This document shows, one piece after another, positions 1-11,115 of a DNA stretch of 64,000 bases. Each line of letters starts with the position of its first letter. Positions within the stretch are counted from its first letter, which is position 1. Below the pieces are notes generated by a model, which made no database searches, had not been told where the DNA came from, and saw nothing but the letters and a program-made list of their open reading frames with translations. A program made the position numbers and the translations under genes. The stretch covers positions 4,071,001 to 4,135,000 of the forward strand of contig JAPYXD010000466.1 in the NCBI GenBank assembly GCA_030998225.1, given 5' to 3'. The stretch comes from Diplolepis rosae. Taxonomy: Eukaryota > Arthropoda > Insecta > Hymenoptera > Diplolepididae.

Positions 1-1639
1 ATTTAAAGTCAATAAATGCTTAAAGATTCGAAACAAAATATCGATTTCAGCATTTTTTTTTTAAATTATGCAGAAGATATTTTATAATAAAATATCATTC
101 AAGATGAGATACAAGTTTCAAAAATGAAGGGTTTGAACATTTTCATAATATATAACTTCTTTTGTATGAAAATTTCGATAAATAAATGTAAATGAAGTGT
201 TTGCTGATTTAAGGTAGTTCGTCCACAAAAATTAGACTTCAGGCAAAAATAGATAAATATTTTTTCAAGAATAGCAATATTATTATTGAAGAGATCATTT
301 GAAAGAAAAGACATTAGTTTCCAAGAAAAAAAAATTAAAACATAAACAAATATAGTAATGCATTTAACAAATTTTATTTTTACCCGGACTGGTTTTCTTA
401 TCGCTTCAAGCCAAATTTTAATAGTACATTGTGCAACTAGGGAAAAAAAATTTATTTTGCGAGTGTGAAGTTTGATGCCCGAGCTAATATTTTATAATCT
501 TCTCTTGCCACGTATTAGTTATATTTTCATAGATTTAGAATTACATTTCAGTAGCAAAGGTTGATGAAAAGAGGTAGTTATAATTTGAAACTAAATTTGA
601 GATAGTATATCAAGATATGTGAAGTTTTGTATACCTTTATTCACATAAACCAGCCAAAGTTAAAATATATTTTATATTTGTACAATAAAATACTGGCAAT
701 TGTGGATATTTAAGTGAATATTCAAATTGAAATCATTTTTATAGAGAATTATTTGAATTTGTATTCAGAAGTATATACAATTATTAACTTTAGAAGACTT
801 ATAATTAATAGAAACAATCAATCAAAAATACAAATTTTTTACTTAGATTGCTTTCACATCTTAAAATCGAGAAAACTTTCAAAACACTGTCAGACTGCAA
901 ATTAATTATTAAAAATCGCTTTTAAAATGCCTTAATACCTCAAACTTAAAAAAAATTTAACCACTGATTGTTCAAATGAATATAACCTTATAAAGTCGTT
1001 ACATCAGTTTTGCGAACCACATTACCTCCCATGTCACACAAAATCGTAAGAAAAAGATTAGCAGAAAAGTCCAGCAACATTCAAATGTATATATCTATAT
1101 ATTAATAATTGTGTACTTACTATCTTCTTTATATTTTCAATCATAAACATCCGAGCACTTGACTTCAGTCACCGGTTTCCAGTGGTTTCCAGAAACACAA
1201 CACGTGTGCCAACTTCGCCTCTGATTTGAATCTCGTATGCGCCAATTTTGCCGCAAGTGTATCGTTCATTAATTAAATACTTTTTACGTAAAATGCTTAT
1301 TTTTTCATACAAATATTCTATCCTAATCGTAAGATTAAATATCAAAGGTTATAAAATCGTTGCATCAATCTAATTCACCTTGAATTACTGTTATTTAACG
1401 ATTTAACTCAATGGCTTCGAACATAACCATTATGCCAAAAAACGATTAATCGCAATAAAACTGTATTAAGCAATTAGATTTTTATAATTTTTTCTATCAA
1501 ATAAATATCATACAAGAATGCACACGATAGAACTATTTTTATTTTTTGTTATGTTATCATTTTCTGAAAAATAGGGTGCGCCAATTTCGCCGCTTCTCCT
1601 CTATATGTGAATTTACACCTCAAACTTTTCTTGATATGA
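1..1639. other. AT-rich non-coding stretch
   Basis: I see no gene here. The short open frames have no recognisable domain and AT-rich composition. The first 40 bases are the reverse complement of sequence near 7385-7415 (the 'aagcatttattgac' motif), so this stretch probably continues the inverted-repeat system that spans the left end of the window. Confidence 0.6.
419..485 (+). repeat. Dispersed repeat, inverted copy at 42029-42094
   Basis: About 66 bases running from 'atagtacattgtgcaact' to 'tttgatgcccgagc' recur almost exactly in reverse complement at 42029-42094, inside the second hAT-type element. It is non-coding. The copy at 42 kb sits beside a GC-rich hairpin, so this is probably the end of a mobile family rather than a host element. 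Confidence 0.7.
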
Positions 1640-2301
1640 AGCTAAGTCGACAAACCTTTACTAAAAAATAAAATACATTGAATACAATTTTTGGAATTTA
1701 ACATCTTTTACATGGCAATTCGTATATATATATATATATATAAACTACCATCGGAAATTACAGATTGACCAGGAGTTTCAACTTTCGTCAAAGTGTTTTA
1801 TTTCATACAAAGATATTACAAAATAAATTTTAATTTAGATTTAGATTTCAAAAGGTTTTTTTCAGTATGTCTTCATAGTGATTTCTTAACCTAATCAAAA
1901 TATTTTTAGAAATTCTTTCCTGGATTCTATCTTGAGGTTGAACAGAATTCAAAAACGTCATGCAATTTTTAAAATATGTAGCTTCTTCAAGAAGTTTTTA
2001 AAAATCGATGTATATCATATTTTAATAAATTTAGAAATTTTTATCAAAATATTGATAGTTTGGATTTTTTGAATTCTTCAAATGAATGTAGTACAATCAT
2101 TATTTGAAATTTGATGATTTTTCATTACCATGTTTGATTCTAGAGCAGAATCTAGCAGAAAAATTCCAGAAACATCTTAATTAGTTAGAAAAATACTATG
2201 AAAACTTACCTTTGAAATGAGACTACAAACTTTTCACAATGTTAATTAATTTTAGAGTTATTAATATTATTAAGAAAGATCTAAATTTGATGTCTTTTAG
2301 A

Positions 2302-2850
2302 TTCTCATCATATGAGAATTAAGGTTTTGGTTTTATGTGAAATCTTTACGTTTTGAGATCCCCTGAGTCAGAAAAAACGGTTTTTACGAAAGTGTCTGTC
2401 TGTCTGTCTGTCTGTCCGTCTGCAGTAGTAATAGGTCATATACTCAATAACTATGGATAGAAAAAAATTGTCGGATTGAATTAAGCTTTGGCATACATTA
2501 TCGCAGCTGAAAAAGTAAGGACAAATAGGAGCATTTTTTGTGTTTTTGAAAAAAACTTTATGAAAACATCAAAAATTTTAAGACTGGTTTCTGATAATTC
2601 TCGTAAAGCTCTACTAATTATCCTCCTAATATTTTGCAATTAAAATAAAATTAAGAAAGTCACAGTATATTAAAACTTGAAAAAAGTCAATATCCATTTT
2701 CCAGTTAAATTATACGAGATACGAATAAAAGTTATGATAAAAAGTGGTTTACTACATAAAGATCTACAAGAGTATAATAACTGTAAAGTGACATGTTTGA
2801 TAACATGTGTGCTATTATATTGACCCAAAATTCACAGAATTTTTGTTAAT
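2302..2850 (+). repeat. 5' part of a GTCT-repeat mobile family
   Basis: It begins with 'ttctcatcatatgagaat' and carries a (GTCT)n microsatellite at about 2394-2420. Over several hundred bases it matches the start of the copy at 3235. Both share the 'ttgagaYcccctgagtcag' block and the 'aaaaagtaaggacaa' block. This copy lacks the tail seen at 4290-4325. A matching tail lies at 5495-6005, so one older copy may have been split by later insertions. Confidence 0.65.
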
Positions 2851-2951
2851 TTCTCATTTTTTGGCATTGGGTCAGCCTCTTTTTATTTTCCTCTATTAAT
2901 ATTATCAATGATACTTACGACAAAAAACGCAAAAAAAGAGAGAAGGCAAAC

Positions 2952-2983
2952 GTTTTGGCTACATATGCGGGGGCCCTCTTCAG
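2952..2983 (-). ncRNA. Degenerate hammerhead ribozyme core
   Basis: On the - strand the order is CUGAAGA (2977-2983), a short stem-loop, then AAAAC (2952-2956) in place of the required GAAAC. The flanking GGCA and UGCC that would form stem I are present. It belongs to the same family as the cores at 23530 and 24903, which keep GAAAC. The G-to-A change in the catalytic core should abolish cleavage. Confidence 0.5.
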
Positions 2984-3234
2984 TGCCATAAATTAAAAGA
3001 TTAATTCAAAATTTTCGTAAAAGATAAGAATGTAGAAGACAGTTAAAATAAGGATAATAATGAAACTCAAAAACTGATCTCATTGCTTGCAATTCAAAAT
3101 GAAGAAGTCCAGTAAGCAACAACACGAATTGGAAAAAATATGTAGAATTCACTATATATAGAAAACCGGATAAAATGAACGAAAAACTTAGAAATTCGTA
3201 AACAATAGGCCAGAATTTTTGTTTGTTTTTTACA

Positions 3235-4325
3235 TTCTCATCATGAATGAGAAGGTATTGGTTTCATGTGAAAAATGACTTTCGAAATTTTCATCAAATC
3301 TTTACGTTTTGAGACCCCCTGAGTCAGAAAAAATTGTTTTTAGGAAAGTGTTTGTCTGTCTGTCTGTAGTAGGTCGTGTGCGGCATAACTCCCGATAGAA
3401 TTATCAGATTGAATTGAGCTTCGGCACACTTTATCGGAGCCGAAAAAGTAAGGACAAGTTCGTTAACCAGCCACATCCAATCAAAATTGAGGGGTTGAGC
3501 ACCACTTTTGTGTTTTTGAAAATAATTTTTTGAAAAAATCAAAAATTTCAATACTGGTTTTAGATAGTGCTCATAAATCTCTAAAAATTATCCTGATAAC
3601 ATTTTTTGATTAAATCAAAATTAGAAATGTTACAGCATATTCAAATTCGAAAAAAGTCAATATCAAAATTCCATTTTCCAGTTAAATTATACGAGATACG
3701 AAAAAACGTTATGATACAATATTATTGAATAAATAAAGTCCTACAAATTTGAATTGTAACATTTTTTCATAAGATGCATATTTTTCTTTTTAATTAAAAA
3801 AAAAAACTATTGAAAATCCAAAATTCAATTTTTTAACAATAATATGTAAAATAAGAAAAAAACGTAAGAATACAAAGTTGTTAGTTTCAAAAAGATCTAC
3901 AAGTTTTGTCTCACACAGTTTCTAATAAAACATATATTTTTCGTTTCAATTCCAAAAAATACGATTAAAATTCAAAAATTCCATTTTTTAGACAAAATAT
4001 GTGAGATTCAAAAAAAACTTTGAGATGAAAATTGTTTGGCTAAATAAGGTCTACACATTCTTATCGATAAATTTCTCGACAGGATGTATATTTTATGTTT
4101 TGATTTTTAATATTAAATAAATTCGATTTTTTTCACCAAAATATGTGAGATACGAAATAAGCGTTGTTCTGCAAAATCATTTCCTTAAATAAAATCTACG
4201 ATTGTTTTTCCTTTTTAAAAGATTTGGAAGAAAATAAATTTATCAATAATCATGTAATTTATTAAAAAGTTACAAAAATGCATACAGAAAATCGAGCGCG
4301 AAGCGCGAGTGTCATGATGAGAATG
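3235..4325 (+). mobile_element. Complete copy of the GTCT-repeat family
   Basis: This copy of about 1.09 kb opens with 'attctcatcatga' and closes with 'tcatgatgagaat', giving short inverted ends. Inside are a GTCT microsatellite (3353-3370), a series of diverged internal blocks each containing 'atatgtgagatacgaaa' and 'aagtctac'-like sequence, and a GC-rich tail with 'cgagcgcgaagcgcgag'. It has no coding capacity, so it is non-autonomous. Related tails lie at 5945-6000 and, inverted, at 52105-52132. Confidence 0.55.
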
Positions 4326-4482
4326 TGTTCCTTAAGGCCGATAGAGCCTTAAGTAAATTAAATTTCCTGTTTCACTTAAACTGAAAAAGAAACTTAGTGA
4401 ATTTGAGAAAATGAATAATTTACATCATCTTTAATATCATTAAATTGGTTTGAGCTTCAGTATTAAATTATAAGAAATAAAC

Positions 4483-4640
4483 TTGAACGTATGCGAAGAG
4501 CACAAGACCGAGCGCGAAGCGCGAGGTCCAGGAAGAACGGAGCGCGTAGCGCGAAGCGCGACGATCGAATCGCGCGCCCTAGGCGCGCTCAAACTTGCGA
4601 GCGAAGCGCACAATGAGAATGTGCCCGCGAAGCGGGCAGA
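4483..4640 (+). repeat. GCGCGAAGCGCG palindrome cluster
   Basis: Several overlapping copies of the self-complementary core gcgcgaagcgcg and relatives lie in 160 bases, ending in 'gcccgcgaagcgggc'. The segment is far richer in GC than its surroundings. The open frame through it is only a by-product of this repeat. It resembles the tails at 4295 and 5950, and 43770-43796 carries a further relative. Confidence 0.65.
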
Positions 4641-4769
4641 TTTTTTTTTTTATAAAGAACGGATAACCATTTCTTCGACCGTTATATTATTAAATCATAT
4701 AGGTTTGGTTTCGTCGGTCTTAAAGTCAATAAAACAACATTAAAGAAAAATTATTGAATCAATTTATAT

Positions 4770-4975
4770 CAATAAAAATATTAATGATTTCAAATTAATT
4801 AGTTGAGTTTGAAATTTTTGTCACTGCCTACATTATCGGAGGATCACTAGTCGCGTATCAGATAGGATACGACCGGCAATCGAAAGACCTGGGCTCGAAT
4901 CCCAGCGCAGTCGAAAGCGTCATTTTTTCCACAGAAAGATTTTCAAATTCTTTAAAAATATTAATATTTCAATAA
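4770..4975. repeat. Rearranged copy of the 339-bp tRNA-like repeat
   Basis: The left half (to 'gatacg' near 4880) matches the beginning of the 339-bp unit at 18772. The right half (gaccggcaatcgaaagacc onward, with the B-box-like gggctcgaatccc) matches the tRNA-like part of the unit but in the opposite relative orientation. The middle of the unit and the A-box half are missing. The join therefore fuses two inverted halves. Confidence 0.7.
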
Positions 4976-5494
4976 ATTTTCATGCTGAAATTATGGATAT
5001 TAATCGAATTTGCCATGGCATTATTTAACATATGATTTTGAAGTTTGTGCTCTCAAGCTTTAGCACGCTTTTCATTGGTGAATTTAATTCAATTTATCGT
5101 ATCTTCGTCTCTCTATCCTACAATTTGCGTTGCTTCATCGGATTGTACTTACACACCGTATTATAGTGTAATTTTAAATTATTGAAGCCCTCAATCTTTG
5201 AGGCTTTAATTTTAATGACATTTTCAAGAATAAGACTGAATCTTCATTTGTGCTTTCGTTTATTTGTAATTTATGTAAGTACTTATTTATTATATCAACA
5301 CAACACAAAATAGTTCTCTTTGGAAAAAGAAATTTGATTGTAAATTGATTTGTTCAATTTTTAGTGACATATATATTCCTTGAAAAAGACTCACAGTGAG
5401 GTTGAAACATAGGAGAATTTTCGACCAAATATAATGAAGGAGTTTTTTATACAATGTTGTTTTATTGACCGCAAGACCGACGAAACCAAACCTA

Positions 5495-6005
5495 CATGAC
5501 AACATTTTTTCATAAGATGTATATTTTTCTTTTTAATTAAAAAAAAAATACCATTGAAAATACTAAATTCAATTTTTTAACTAAAATATGTGAAATACGA
5601 AAAAAACGTAAGAATGGAAAATTGTTCGTTGCAATAATACATACAAATATTTTCAGATATAGTTTCTGATAAAACGTATATTTTTCATTTTAATTTTAAA
5701 ACATACGATTAAAATTCAAAAATTCCATTATTTGAACAAAATATGTGACATACGAAAAAAACGTTGAGATGGAAAATTATTTGCCTAAATGAGGTCTACA
5801 AATTCTCAGTAGGATTCTCAGTAAGCGATAATACAAAAAATCGTTTCCTCAAAAAGAGTTTGAATTCTCTTCCTTTTTTTAATATTTGGAAGAAAATAGA
5901 TTTTTTGTAATCTTGTAAATTATTAGAAAGTTACAGAAATGTATACAGAAAATCGAGCGCGAAGCGCAAGTGTCATGATAAGAATGTGTTCTTTAAGGCT
6001 GATTT
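5495..6005 (+). repeat. 3' part of the GTCT-repeat family
   Basis: This segment is collinear with 3750-4330, from 'aacattttttcataagatg' through the 'atatgtgaaatacgaaaa' blocks to the 'cgagcgcgaagcgcaagtgtcatgat' tail. It diverges by point changes and small indels. It has no coding potential. Confidence 0.7.
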
Positions 6006-6356
6006 TTTGAAAAAACCTTCAGAATACATAACATATTTTAAATGAAAATTTCAATATATAAGTATAAATGAAAGGTTTGATTATTCAAAAGTAAAATATA
6101 TTATATCTCATTTTTTATCGAACAGCACACTTTAAGATTTCATTGGTATGGGGATACACATTTTTAAAATTACACGACTTTTTGTAACATGCTCAACCCC
6201 AGCATATAGAATCCAGAAAAGACTTTCTATAAAAATATTTTAATTAGGTTAACAAATCACTATGAAGACATAATAAAAATAAAATTTTTATTTTTTTACA
6301 TACTTACTAATTTCCTTCAAAGAGATCTAAATTAAAATTTCTTTTGTAATATCTTT

Positions 6357-7217
6357 TGTTACGTCAGAAACGTAACATTTCTCTTCTTAAAAGATCTCCT
6401 CGTTTTATGTCAGGATCAGAAGGATCCTCTCTAAGGGATGAGGAATAGTCAGTGATTGAGAAGGGTTACGTATATAAAATATATTTATTGACAATTGAAA
6501 TTATATCAGGTAAGCACCATGGAAATGTAAATATAGAATCGTAATTAGAAATACCCTTTTAGTTATCCTGAATTTGAATTGATTGATGATCAATTGAGTC
6601 CAGTAAGCGAATGTGGTCAGTTGAGTGTAACTTGTAATCTTCACATAGTTGCTGTTGTATAGTAAATTCGTAATCTAGACGGTTGATCTAGTTGATTCTT
6701 CGATCCCAGTTTCGTGAGAATTTGGAAGGAGATTCCCCTTCACTTTCTAATGTCGTTGAACTCAGCGCCGAGTTAGAATTCGGGTTGAGTAGCAGTAGAA
6801 ATCTGGAGAAGCTGGACTGACTGGATTGCACTCGCGGTATAGATTCGATGGCACTGGACTGACTTCTCTTGGAACTTTCGCTTTTTATAGAACTTTGAAA
6901 GGTCAGGTATGACGAGTAACATGCTATGACCAGTCGCATGTTATTACAAGTCACATGCTATTACAAGTCGCATGTTATGACGGTAGTGTGTTGGTATTGT
7001 AGGGCTTCATTCACTTTCTCTCTGGGTCAGTCGATTTGTTATTATGTGTGGGTATTATAACGACACATGGTAATTTCATATTGATCATCCAATTGATCTG
7101 TAGATTTCTCTATAACTTGCGTCGATAAAATCACACTCGCTGTAATGCTGTCTTGATCCCTTTATTGGTTTCTTAATCTGCTTGTTACTTGTGGCGGTAG
7201 AGTCGCGGGACGTGACA
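6357..7217. mobile_element. Solo LTR, 861 bp
   Basis: It starts TGTTACGTC and ends GACGTGACA, a TG...CA pair with short inverted ends. It is flanked by a direct 4-bp duplication CTTT (6353-6356 and 7218-7221). The empty site is visible in the opposite arm of the surrounding palindrome near 1806-1816, where the same flanks are joined without it. Four-base duplications are usual for Ty3/gypsy LTR elements. The termini resemble those of the full element at 54490-62577 (TGTGACGTC...GACGTGACA), so a related family is likely. No internal coding part remains. Confidence 0.85.
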
Positions 7218-7384
7218 CTTTCTATACAATAAATCACTTTAACGAAAGTTGAAACTCCAGGTCAACCTGTAATTTCCGATGGTAATTTATATATATAAAT
7301 ATACAAATTGTCATATAGAAGATGTAAATTCTAAAAAATGTTATAGTTATAAAGCTTCAAAATTTTGTAATTAAAATTTTAATA

Positions 7385-7960
7385 TAAAACTTTAAGCATT
7401 TATTGACCTTGAATTCCATTGGAAAATTTGTTGTTTACTGTTAAAATCTTCCTCCGATTTCAGAAGAAAAGACAAATTAAAAATTAAAAAATATTTCATT
7501 AAAAAAATTGAACTTGTCCATATGATCTTGTCATATTGTAACAAGATTTGAACACTTCGGTTAAAAATTTTCATGTAAAATTTAATATCGATAAATATTT
7601 ACATGTTCATATGAAGATATTAATGAACACATATTTTAGCTTCTTAATTTATCCACATCTGTTAGAAAATTTTTCCTTTCCATAGACCATTTCATTTTTT
7701 TAATGAAAAGTCTGTGCTTAGGCTACAAAAATGTGAGATGAAAATATTGCTAACATAAAACTGAGAATGTAAATTTTAAACTTGAATTTTATGTTTATCT
7801 CTTCTTAATAGAAAATATCTCTCTAACTAAAAAGTTTTTAAATGCACAAAATTTATAATAAGTATGGAAATTTGAATAGGAAAATATATATTGATTCAAA
7901 TTTGGAACATTTATTGGCATCAAATTTTACTGAAAGTTTATTTTTGAAGTGTTCAAGTGC
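7385..7960. repeat. Direct repeat, copy 1 (copy 2 at 10514-11115)
   Basis: About 570 bases, including 'gaaaagtctgtgcttaggct' near 7705, recur in the same orientation at 10514-11115 with roughly 85-90 percent identity by eye. It is non-coding. The second copy is interrupted by the DNA element at 9353-10513, and its beginning lies at about 9300-9352. Confidence 0.75.
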
Positions 7961-8093
7961 TTATAAAATTTCACACGATATTTAAAATTTTTATTTTAGG
8001 CAGATTTTTTCCAGAATATCGAAAAAAAGTGTTGTTTCTTAAATAACATATTTCGTAAATTTGAAATTGTCGTCTGCTTCGCGCCTCTTTTGC

Positions 8094-8402
8094 ACGGTCG
8101 TATAGACAGGTCTGGCATCTCCCGTGGTGGGGGATGTTCGCTTATCGTGATGTGTAGTAGTTTCAAAAATGACCGCTAGGGCAGCGCTGCAATCGAGCAG
8201 TTGAAGGAATACCCGTGGTTTACAGACAGCTTTCACAGTTGACTACGTTCTGGGTATATCTATATACATACATGCTACGGTGCCGTCATTCGGGCCACTA
8301 CTCGATACTAGCGCTATCCGTGGCAAACATATGAAACATTCTGACTACAGTAAGGGAACATCCCCCACCACGGGAGATGCCAGACCTGTCTATACGACCG
8401 TG
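8094..8402. mobile_element. Foldback MITE with ~50-bp inverted ends
   Basis: Left end 'acggtcgtatagacagg' (8094 onward) through 'gggggatgttc' is mirrored almost perfectly at 8352-8402. The middle is about 200 bases without coding potential. It sits inside the repeat that contains 'gtcgtctgcttcgcgcc', which also occurs without this insert at 11780-11800. Confidence 0.7.
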
Positions 8403-8587
8403 GTTTCGACAGAAATACACAATTCTCAATTCCAAGTCGATAAACGAAAGCGTGAAATCTAAAAATAGCATTGCATGGAGGAAGTAGCGAGGAGAATAAG
8501 GAGAAGTGGGACGAGCCGTTCTCACGTGCAAGAGCGACGAGGAAGAAATAAGAGCTGCGCGCGCCGCTGCCTCTCCAAACAAATTCT

Positions 8588-8895
8588 GATGGTAAATCAC
8601 ATGGACACTAGATATAAGGAGACCAATCTCTTATGGCCGTACTTCACAAAACACGAAATGATGTTCTGCCAAGTACTTAGTTAGGAAACTTCCCGATGAG
8701 GGCACGTGCGTTCCCTGAGTGCAAAATGGCGGCATCCGCGGTTTATAAGCATCGTATATTAGACGTCGCCATTTTGCACCCAGGGAACACACATGCCCTC
8801 ATCGGGAAGTTTTGTAACTATGTACTTGGCAGAACTTCATTTCGGGAATGGATATATGGAGATTGGTCTCGTTATATCTAGTCTCCATGGTAAAA
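8588..8895. mobile_element. Nested palindromic MITE
   Basis: The outer arms carry 'agatataaggagaccaatctc' and its complement 'gagattggtctcgttatatct'. The inner arms near 8688-8735 and 8765-8815 carry 'cttcccgatgagggca' and 'tgccctcatcgggaag' around 'gcaaaatggcg' and 'cgccattttgc'. The centre lies near 8750. No protein is encoded; the open frames here are mirror translations of the arms. Confidence 0.7.
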
Positions 8896-9352
8896 CATTT
8901 CTGGATTTTCTAACTTTCATTATTTACCGACGCGCAAAGTACACCTTTTGCGCAACGCGTTCAGAGGGCGCGTTTATCAGCCCACTTTTGTGAAATGCTC
9001 TTATTCCATTACTTTAGCAATCTCCCAACTCATCTCTGACAGAGGTATAAATACACCATAAGCGAGGATCATTCGAACCTAACTTAAAACGAGGAACCTT
9101 TGGTCAAAGTAAGTATTTACGCAATTGTGACGTAACAGATTCATGGTAAAAGCAGGTCAAAGTTTATTAATCTTACGTTCTAGTAGCATATGCACCAGAT
9201 TTGAATTTAAATTTTATCTGAATTTTATGTAGCCTAAGCACAGACTTTTAATTTTAAAAATATTTATTGATTCCAATTTTGACACAAAAATTGTGTTTTA
9301 CAAAGCTACAAAACTTTTCAATTAATATCTTCATATAAAACATTAAGCATTT

Positions 9353-10513
9353 CGATACCCACGTTCTAATATGTCGTATCCCACATTTGGAAAATTTTTC
9401 AGGAAACGATAAAAACGTCTTGCTAGCACAAATAAATAAATGTAAACAAATTTTTGTTTTATACGTTCATAAAAATGCATAAATAATAATAATTAAAGCA
9501 AAAAAAATTATTTGAATAAATTTTATGATATTTATGTGGGTTACACAAGAAGAAAAAATTAAAATGTATTTTAGAAATAAAATTGATTTAATCGTTCTAT
9601 AATTAATTATTGTTTCATCCCATACATAACATTTTTCTCTCTTATTTTGTATTATTTAATTCATAATTATTATAATATAACATTATTGATACATCTTATT
9701 TTGACTATCTTTAATATTGCTTAAAAAATTTTTTTTTTTCATTTTAAGTACTCTTAATTTTTTTTTTTTCTACTTCAGGTACATTTTCTTCCTGAGATTG
9801 TTGAAAATTTCTTGTCCTCTTTCGTCTGGTATTATCACAATTTTTTTTATAATTAATATCATTATCTTCAGGTTTTTAAAATCTATTATTAGTAGGCAGT
9901 ACTTTGCTTTTAACACCAAGATTAACTTGATTAGCTTTTCGTTTCTTACTCTTAGTCTTTTCAGTTACCTTAACTATATTTTTACTCTCGACTTCCAAAT
10001 TTTTTATTGATGGAGATTGGTCAGAAGCAGAGTCAGTATCATCAATATATTTTATATTATCATAGAAGCAGTGTGTATCTCTCAGCAACACTTTTTTAAT
10101 GCCTGTAATTGTTGCCATTTACTTTTAGTTCTTTTTAAGCGATCTACAAACAAAGGTTTCAGTGGATGCTCTAGATTTAATTGGAGTTGTAAAAATATTA
10201 TTTGTAATTACCTTCTTACTGATTTTATTAAATAATTTCTCAAAATAAACTTAAGACTAATCTCAAAATAAAAATTGACTGTCACATCGCTGGCGCTGAC
10301 TTAACCAATGGATGTGGGATACGACATATTAGAATTCGTGAAAATCGGCATGTGGGATACGACATATTAGATTATTTATTTAAAAATATTAAATAAACAA
10401 TTTGACTCACAAGATTTTAATATAAGCTGTAAAACATTATTATTAATCCATTTTTCAAAAAAAGTCAATTTCTCAAATTTTGTGGGATACGACATATTAG
10501 AACGTGGGTATCG
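9353..10513. mobile_element. DNA element with 33-bp inverted ends and ATTT duplication
   Basis: The ends are CGATACCCACGTTC... and its reverse complement ...GAACGTGGGTATCG, near-perfect over about 33 bases. It is bordered by a direct ATTT at 9349-9352 and 10514-10517. The related unoccupied repeat at 7390-7410 shows a single ATTT, which supports a clean insertion. The terminal motif 'tgtgggatacgacatatta' is repeated twice more inside the right end (10313-10336 and 10353-10374), as expected of protein-binding subterminal repeats. I could not place it in a superfamily. Confidence 0.75.
9744..10118 (-). pseudogene. Lys-rich ORF of the 9353-10513 element, one stop
   Basis: A - strand frame starts with an ATG in fair context at 10118 (MATITGIKK) and runs 80 codons to TAA at 9876-9878. 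The same frame then stays open for about another 43 codons to 9744. The first part is acidic and serine-rich (DDTDSASDQSPS). It is followed by a basic cluster KTKSKKRK that could be a nuclear localisation signal, and the part after the stop is rich in Arg and Lys. No catalytic motif is visible. It could be the N-terminal piece of a transposase whose core was lost. I do not recognise the family. Confidence 0.4.
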
Positions 10514-11115
10514 ATTTATTGAATTTGTATTTCATTGAAAAATTCCTTGTTTAGTGTTCAAGTCTTCCTACTTATATCCACAAGAATAGACAAATTAAAA
10601 ATGACAAAGTATTTCATTTAAAAGATCGCAATTGTTTTCTCGATATTTGGCAAACATTTGCCTGAAAATCATCCATGAGATCTTGTAAAATTGTAACAAA
10701 ATTTGAACACTTGAAACAAACATTTTTATGTGAAATTTGAAACCAATAAATATTTACATGTTCACATGAAGATATTAATGAACACATATTTTAGCTTTTT
10801 AATTTATCTACTTCTATTAGAAAATTTTTCCTTTCCGTAGACCATTTCATTTTTTGAATGAAAAGTCTGTGCTTAGGCTATAAAGATGTGAGATGAGAAT
10901 ATTTCTAACATAAAACAGAGAATGTAAATTTTAAACTTGAATTCTATATTTATCTCTTCTTAATAGAAAATATCTCTCAAACTAAAAAATTTTTAAATGT
11001 ACAAAATTGATAAGAAGTATGGAAATTTGAATAGGAAAATATATATTAATTCAATTTTTGAACATTTATTAGAATCAAATTTTGCTGAAAGTTTATTTTT
11101 GAAGTCTTCGAATGG
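10514..11115. repeat. Direct repeat, copy 2
   Basis: This copy matches 7385-7960 in the same orientation, including 'aaaagtctgtgcttaggct'. The first few dozen bases of the copy lie upstream of the inserted DNA element. It is non-coding. Confidence 0.75.

Larger units (their letters stand above)
1640..7350. repeat. Large inverted repeat (arms 1640-1995 and 6140-7350)
   Basis: The left arm (for example 'accatcggaaattacag' near 1747 and 'atgtcttcatagtgattt' near 1868) reappears in reverse complement at 7265-7285 and 6255-6275. The right arm is longer only because an 861-bp solo LTR lies in it. The roughly 4.1-kb interior holds repeat copies, not genes. This is the shape of a foldback element or an inverted duplication. 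Confidence 0.75.

Noticed and set aside
2394..2420. CRISPR-like short repeats
   Set aside because: GTCTGTCT is a simple microsatellite with no spacers, in a eukaryotic genome.
4483..4743. 86-codon frame rich in Arg, Glu and Ala
   Set aside because: It translates the GCGCGAAGCGCG repeat cluster. Its composition follows from the repeat, and related repeat tails elsewhere do not keep the frame.
8298..8600. Overlapping frames on both strands at 8039-8600
   Set aside because: They are mirror translations of the foldback MITE arms; frames appear on both strands because of the inverted repeat.
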